Positions 6,624-9,686 of a DNA stretch of 9,686 bases are shown piece by piece (position 1 is the first letter of the stretch; every line of letters starts with the position of its first letter). This stretch comes from Gammaproteobacteria bacterium (lineage in GTDB: Bacteria > Pseudomonadota > Gammaproteobacteria > Pseudomonadales > Halieaceae): NCBI GenBank assembly GCA_018222695.1, contig JAAEZV010000048.1, forward strand, positions 1 to 9,686, written 5' to 3'. A program made the position numbers and the translations under genes. The notes beneath the pieces are model-generated. The model saw nothing but the letters and a program-made list of their open reading frames with translations, was not told the origin of the DNA and did no database searches.

Positions 6624-7790
6624 ATGTCCGCCGCCACAATCAAAGACTTTGGGTTTGGTACCCAGATCCGGAAATCACCGTTTTTTGATGCCACCGTGAG
6701 ATGGGGCGCCACCGATTTCTCGGTCTACAACCACATGTACATCCCGCGGTCATTCGGTGACCCCGAGCAAAACTTCTGGAACCTCGTCAACAACGCCATC
6801 CTCTGCGACGTCGCGGTGGAGCGTCAGGTCGAGATTACGGGGCCAGACGCGGCTACCTTTGTACAGTTGCTCACGCCCCGCAATCTTTCGCAGTGCGCGG
6901 TGGGCCAGTGCAAGTACGTTCTGATTACCAATGACGCCGGCGGCATTCTGAATGACCCGGTGCTGTTGCGCCTTGAGGAGAACCGCTTTTGGTTGTCGCT
7001 GGCCGACAGCGATGTGCTGATGTGGGCGCAGGGCGTTGCCACCCACGCGGGCCTCAACGTTACGATTGGCGAGCCCGATGTTTCCCCGCTTCAGCTTCAG
7101 GGTCCTAAAAGCGGTGACATTATGGCGGCGCTGTTTGGCGAGTCGATTCGTGACCTCAAGTACTACTGGCTCGATCATTTTGAGCTCGACGGTATTCCGC
7201 TGGTGATCTCGCGCACCGGCTGGTCTAGCGAGCTCGGCTATGAGCTTTACCTTCTCGATGGCAGCCAAGGCGGGGCGCTGTGGGAAAAACTGATGGCAGT
7301 GGGTGAGCCCATGGGATTAAAGCCCGGGCATACGTCATCGATTCGCCGTATTGAAGGCGGCATGCTCTCCTACCATGCCGATATGGATGCCCAGACCAAC
7401 CCCTTTGAGCTCGGTTTGGACAGACTCGTTGATCTTGAGATGCCCGCAGATTTCATTGGTAAAGCCGCACTCAAACAGGTGCAGCAGCAAGGGATTTCCC
7501 GGCAGCAGATTGGCATCGAGATTGACGGTGAGCCGCTCCCGGGCCCCAACACGCAATTCTGGCCCGTTGAGGTAAACGGCGAGGTGATCGGTAAAGTCAC
7601 CTCAGCGGTGTATTCGCCGCGCCTGAAAAAGAATATTGCGCTGGCGATGGTGGCAAGTGCCCAGAGCGCTGTTGGCACCACCTGCGACGTCCAACTGGCT
7701 GGCGAGACGCGGAGCGGAACGATCGTTGCCAAACCGTTTTACGACCCCAAAAAGCAGATCACCGCGGGCTCGGTGACCACTGGAGCCTGA
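6624..7790 (+). CDS. DmdA-like / GcvT-family tetrahydrofolate-dependent methyltransferase
   Basis: 388 residues from the ATG at 6624, chosen because AGAGGA (6612-6617) lies 6 bases upstream; the GTG at 6606 in the same frame lies before this site. The protein matches the aminomethyltransferase fold of the glycine cleavage T-protein. Hallmarks shared with DMSP demethylase DmdA are VYNHMYIPRSF (34-44), CDVAVERQVEITGPDA (61-76), GGILNDPV (106-113), FWLSLADSD (122-130), EPDVSPLQLQGPKS (150-163) and a C-terminal barrel with FIGKAAL (277-283). These enzymes move a methyl or methylene group to tetrahydrofolate in the cytoplasm. The loop RTGWSSELGYELYL (197-210) keeps a T-protein-like Glu (203), where Ruegeria DmdA, as I remember it, has RSGWSKQGGFEIY. 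Canonical DmdA is also slightly shorter (about 364-370). DMSP is therefore a possible but unproven substrate; another methylated compound (a betaine or N-methyl glycine) is as likely. It diverges from sulP and converges with the acyl-CoA synthetase. Confidence 0.88.
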   Translation: MSAATIKDFGFGTQIRKSPFFDATVRWGATDFSVYNHMYIPRSFGDPEQNFWNLVNNAILCDVAVERQVEITGPDAATFVQLLTPRNLSQCAVGQCKYVLITNDAGGILNDPVLLRLEENRFWLSLADSDVLMWAQGVATHAGLNVTIGEPDVSPLQLQGPKSGDIMAALFGESIRDLKYYWLDHFELDGIPLVISRTGWSSELGYELYLLDGSQGGALWEKLMAVGEPMGLKPGHTSSIRRIEGGMLSYHADMDAQTNPFELGLDRLVDLEMPADFIGKAALKQVQQQGISRQQIGIEIDGEPLPGPNTQFWPVEVNGEVIGKVTSAVYSPRLKKNIALAMVASAQSAVGTTCDVQLAGETRSGTIVAKPFYDPKKQITAGSVTTGA

Positions 7791-7823
7791 TCACCCCGCC
7801 GCGGTACAGCAATCGGCAGATAC

Positions 7824-7858
7824 GGTTAGCGGTTAGCGGTTAGCGGTTAGCGGTTAGC
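7824..7858. repeat. Heptanucleotide tandem repeat (GGTTAGC) x 5
   Basis: Five exact, uninterrupted copies of GGTTAGC span 7824-7858, preceded by C and followed by GA. The array starts 34 bp after the stop of the methyltransferase gene and is outside any coding frame. A unit of seven would shift a frame, but here it can only change spacing. Exact copies suggest recent slipped-strand expansion, so copy number may vary between strains. Confidence 0.95.
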
Positions 7859-7880
7859 GAGAGCAATCTCAGTGACCAGT

Positions 7881-7901
7881 GGGTGGCTTATCAAGCCACC
7901 C
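7881..7901. terminator. Perfect 9-bp hairpin, possible terminator
   Basis: GGGTGGCTT (7881-7889) and AAGCCACCC (7893-7901) are perfect inverted repeats around ATC. A second stem, TGCGGA/TCCGCA with loop GGGC, follows at 7904-7919 and is trailed by GGCCTTTCC. On the rightward strand the pair could end the methyltransferase transcript. The lack of a real U-tract leaves this uncertain. Confidence 0.4.
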
Positions 7902-7954
7902 TGTGCGGAGGGCTCCGCAGGCCTTTCCAACCGATTCTGACACCTGAACGCTAG

Positions 7955-7984
7955 CGTTGCGGACCAACCAGACTGGTCGCAACG
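7955..7984 (-). terminator. Long bulged hairpin just after the acyl-CoA synthetase stop
   Basis: CGTTGCG (7955-7961) pairs with CGCAACG (7978-7984). After a single bulged G (7962), ACCA (7963-7966) pairs with TGGT (7974-7977) around a 7-nt loop, giving 11 pairs in all. It begins 4 bp past the stop codon of the leftward synthetase gene, the usual place for a 3' hairpin. No run of T follows on that strand, so it may stabilise the mRNA end rather than terminate. Confidence 0.45.
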
Positions 7985-7988
7985 GGCA

Positions 7989-9614
7989 TTAGCTTAAATC
8001 AGCAACGCGCTCACGGAGCACATTCTTTCGGATCTTCCCGGTCGTTGTTTTAGGTAGCGCCTCGAAAACGATGCGCTTCGGGCGCTTGAAGCCAGCGAGC
8101 TGCCCGCGCGCATGCTCAATCAAATCGGCCTCGCTGAGCTCACTGCCGTCAGCCAGCTCGACAAAAGCACAGGGCACCTCGCCCCATTTCTCGTCGGGCA
8201 TCGCCACCACCGCCACACAGACCACGGCCGGGTGGCTGTACAGCGCATTCTCGACCTCAATGGATGAGATGTTCTCGCCCCCCGAGATAATGATGTCTTT
8301 GGAGCGGTCGCGGATCTCAATGTATCCATCGGGATGTTGCACCGCCAGATCCCCTGACCAGAACCAGCCGTCATTGAATGCCTCTGCGGTGGCCTCAGCT
8401 TGTTTGAGGTAACCCTTCATGACGATATTGCCGCGAAACGCGACCTCGCCCTGGGTCTCACCATCCCAGGGCACGGGTGTGCGATTGTCAGGATTCAGCA
8501 CCAGCACATCCTCCTGCAGTTCATACGCCACACCCTGTCGGGCTTTCAGCTTGGCCTGCTCTTCGTCACTGAGCGTCGACCAGGTTGCCCGCTCCGCGCA
8601 CACCACCGCAGGGCCATAGACTTCAGTCAGCCCGTAGACATGTGTAATAGAGATGCCCATTTGCTCCATCGCCTGAATAGTCTGGGGCGGTGGTGGTGCA
8701 GCCGCCGTCATCATGCGCACTGACTGCGAGAACGGTTGCCGCTCGGCGTCACCCGCACCGGCAATCATCGACATAATGATGGGCGCGCCACAGAGATGCG
8801 TCACACCATGCTGCGCGAAAGCGTCATAAATGCCTTCAGCCGAGGGGCTACGCAAAAACACATGGGTGCCCGCCAGCATCGTGATGGTCCATGGGAAGCA
8901 CCAGCCGTTGCAATGGAAGAGCGGCAGCGTCCAAAGATAGACAGGGTGATGAGGCATCTCCCAGGTCACCACATTGTTGACCGCATTGGTCCAGGCGCCG
9001 CGATGGGAATACACCACGCCCTTAGGCTGGCCGGTCGTGCCGGATGTGTAATTCAGGGCCAACGCATCCCACTCATCATCCGGCGGGGTGTAAGGAAAAT
9101 CGGGCGAACCCTCTGCCAACAAAGCTTTATATGTCAGCTCACCAATACAGTCGCCGCCCGGCCCCTCGGGGTCCTCGATATCAACGATGAACAGATCGCG
9201 CCCGGAGTGGCTCACCGCCTCTCTCGCCAAGGCGGAGAACTCGGTATCAACGAGCAATACCTTGGCCTCGCCGTGCTCGAGAATAAAACCCAGGGTGGCA
9301 GCATCGAGCCTGACGTTGTTGGCGTTGAGCACGGCGCCCAACATGGGGATAGCCAGTGCGCATTCCAGGGCTTCCGGGATATTGGGCGCGATAAGCGCCA
9401 CGGTGTCACCTTTGCCAACGCCGCGCTGAAAAAGCGCGGACGCCAAACGCTTACACCGCTCCGCGACCTCTCCCCAGTTACGGCGAATACGGCCGTGAAT
9501 CTGAGCAGGCAGATCGGGATAGACCCGCTCGGTGCGCTTCAGTACCGAGACCGGGGTCAGCGGCGCAAAGTTCGCCTGGTTTTTATCGAGCTCGGGCCCG
9601 GAATAAAGGCTCAT
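7989..9614 (-). CDS. Acyl-CoA synthetase (AMP-forming, ANL superfamily)
   Basis: 541 residues from the ATG at 9614. A GTG at 9626 in frame adds four residues, but GGGAG (9626-9630, leftward strand) overlaps it and would serve the ATG, 11 bases away. The start MSLYSGPELDKNQANFAPLT is typical of this subfamily. The ATP loop is YTSGTTGQPKG (189-199). LPLFHCNGWCFPW (230-242) belongs to the substrate region. YGLTE (327-331), SGD (420-422), the hinge DRSKDIIISGGENIS (436-450) and PKTTTGK with the catalytic Lys (K527) complete the set, so it should be active. It adenylates a carboxylic acid and transfers the acyl group to CoA in the cytoplasm. The NANNVRLDAATLGFILEHGEAK stretch and the FHCNGW motif place it with short/medium-chain or aromatic acyl-activating enzymes (plant AAE-like). 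That is not the typical long-chain FadD or, as I recall it, the Ruegeria DmdB. Substrate unknown. It converges with the DmdA-like gene. Confidence 0.92.
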   Translation of the reverse strand: MSLYSGPELDKNQANFAPLTPVSVLKRTERVYPDLPAQIHGRIRRNWGEVAERCKRLASALFQRGVGKGDTVALIAPNIPEALECALAIPMLGAVLNANNVRLDAATLGFILEHGEAKVLLVDTEFSALAREAVSHSGRDLFIVDIEDPEGPGGDCIGELTYKALLAEGSPDFPYTPPDDEWDALALNYTSGTTGQPKGVVYSHRGAWTNAVNNVVTWEMPHHPVYLWTLPLFHCNGWCFPWTITMLAGTHVFLRSPSAEGIYDAFAQHGVTHLCGAPIIMSMIAGAGDAERQPFSQSVRMMTAAAPPPPQTIQAMEQMGISITHVYGLTEVYGPAVVCAERATWSTLSDEEQAKLKARQGVAYELQEDVLVLNPDNRTPVPWDGETQGEVAFRGNIVMKGYLKQAEATAEAFNDGWFWSGDLAVQHPDGYIEIRDRSKDIIISGGENISSIEVENALYSHPAVVCVAVVAMPDEKWGEVPCAFVELADGSELSEADLIEHARGQLAGFKRPKRIVFEALPKTTTGKIRKNVLRERVADLS

Positions 9615-9637
9615 GTCGGGCGGCACTCCCTGAGTCA

Positions 9638-9657
9638 GTGACCTGTGAGGCGGTCAC
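9638..9657. promoter_or_regulatory. Candidate operator dyad upstream of the acyl-CoA synthetase
   Basis: GTGACC (9638-9643) and GGTCAC (9652-9657) are perfect inverted arms around 8 bp, centred about 34 bp upstream of the synthetase ATG. Placement fits a repressor site overlapping the promoter or leader. A further perfect hairpin, CGCACC/GGTGCG with loop AGCG (9671-9686), abuts the window edge and may belong to the next gene. Confidence 0.3.
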
Positions 9658-9686
9658 GGTATCACGCAGGCGCACCAGCGGGTGCG

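Larger units (their letters stand above)
7791..7988. other. Structured convergent intergenic region
   Basis: A 198-bp gap between two convergent genes, with no plausible reading frame. From left to right it holds a five-copy 7-bp tandem repeat (7824-7858), a 9-bp perfect hairpin with a 3-nt loop (7881-7901), a second hairpin TGCGGA/TCCGCA (7904-7919), a 12-bp palindrome AACGCTAGCGTT (7947-7958) and a long bulged stem (7955-7984). Some of these probably terminate the two facing transcripts, though none has a clear U-tract. Confidence 0.6.

Noticed and set aside
6750..7268. A 172-codon leftward frame inside the DmdA-like gene
   Set aside because: It is fully antisense to a well-supported gene and has no recognisable domain.
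6624..7790. Naming the gene dmdA
   Set aside because: The family is clear, but the Glu-containing RTGWSSELGYE loop and slightly greater length differ from verified DmdA, so the symbol would overstate the substrate.
7824..7858. A CRISPR-like array
   Set aside because: Units are 7 bp and directly adjacent without spacers; this is a simple tandem repeat.
7989..9614. Naming the ligase dmdB or fadD
   Set aside because: Its motifs suit a plant-AAE-like short-chain or aromatic acyl-activating enzyme, and adjacency to a DmdA-like gene alone does not fix the substrate.
8736..9641. A 301-codon open frame antisense to the acyl-CoA synthetase
   Set aside because: It lies wholly within a gene with all ANL motifs intact. 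The protein is Arg/His/Gly-rich with no recognisable domain, as expected of a shadow frame in GC-rich DNA.

Overview
The window looks like an accessory-to-housekeeping stretch of a marine gammaproteobacterial chromosome, possibly of the Halieaceae (OM60/NOR5) type. This rests on remembered resemblance of the proteins (a DmdA-like methyltransferase, an acyl-CoA synthetase, a SulP/Usp pair), not on a search. It holds eight protein-coding genes. I see no rRNA, tRNA, CRISPR array, insertion sequence or integrase.

Layout from left to right. (1) The 3' part of a FAD-dependent amine oxidase resembling spermidine dehydrogenase is cut by the left edge and runs rightwards. (2) Convergent to it is a leftward AraC-type regulator with an unusual N-terminal NTF2/SnoaL-like domain. 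(3) Divergent from the regulator is a rightward six-helix membrane protein that I do not recognise. Spot counts give about 45-47% GC for genes 2 and 3, against about 62% in a sample from the right-hand gene. The region around their shared promoters carries several copies of a CTSAGTGGA motif. (4) A small GFA/CENP-V-fold zinc protein follows on the same strand. (5, 6) A leftward two-gene unit encodes a SulP anion transporter with a STAS domain and, 8 bp downstream, a tandem-domain universal stress protein. (7) Divergent from it is a rightward GcvT/DmdA-family tetrahydrofolate-dependent methyltransferase. (8) Convergent to that, running leftwards, is an ANL-superfamily acyl-CoA synthetase. The intergenic strip between 7 and 8 carries five perfect copies of a 7-bp tandem repeat and a run of hairpins and palindromes.

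How the genes may work together. SulP and Usp are almost certainly cotranscribed, coupling uptake of an anion (sulfate, bicarbonate or an organic acid) to a nucleotide-binding stress protein. The DmdA-like protein beside an acyl-CoA synthetase recalls the dmdA/dmdB steps of DMSP demethylation. However, the active-site loop of the methyltransferase is closer to T-protein-like relatives than to proven DmdA, and the ligase does not look like the classical DmdB, so the DMSP reading is only a hypothesis. The most novel-looking part is the lower-GC divergent pair: an NTF2-AraC fusion regulator and an unknown six-helix membrane protein with a likely disulfide-bearing periplasmic loop. They may form a small ligand-sensing module.
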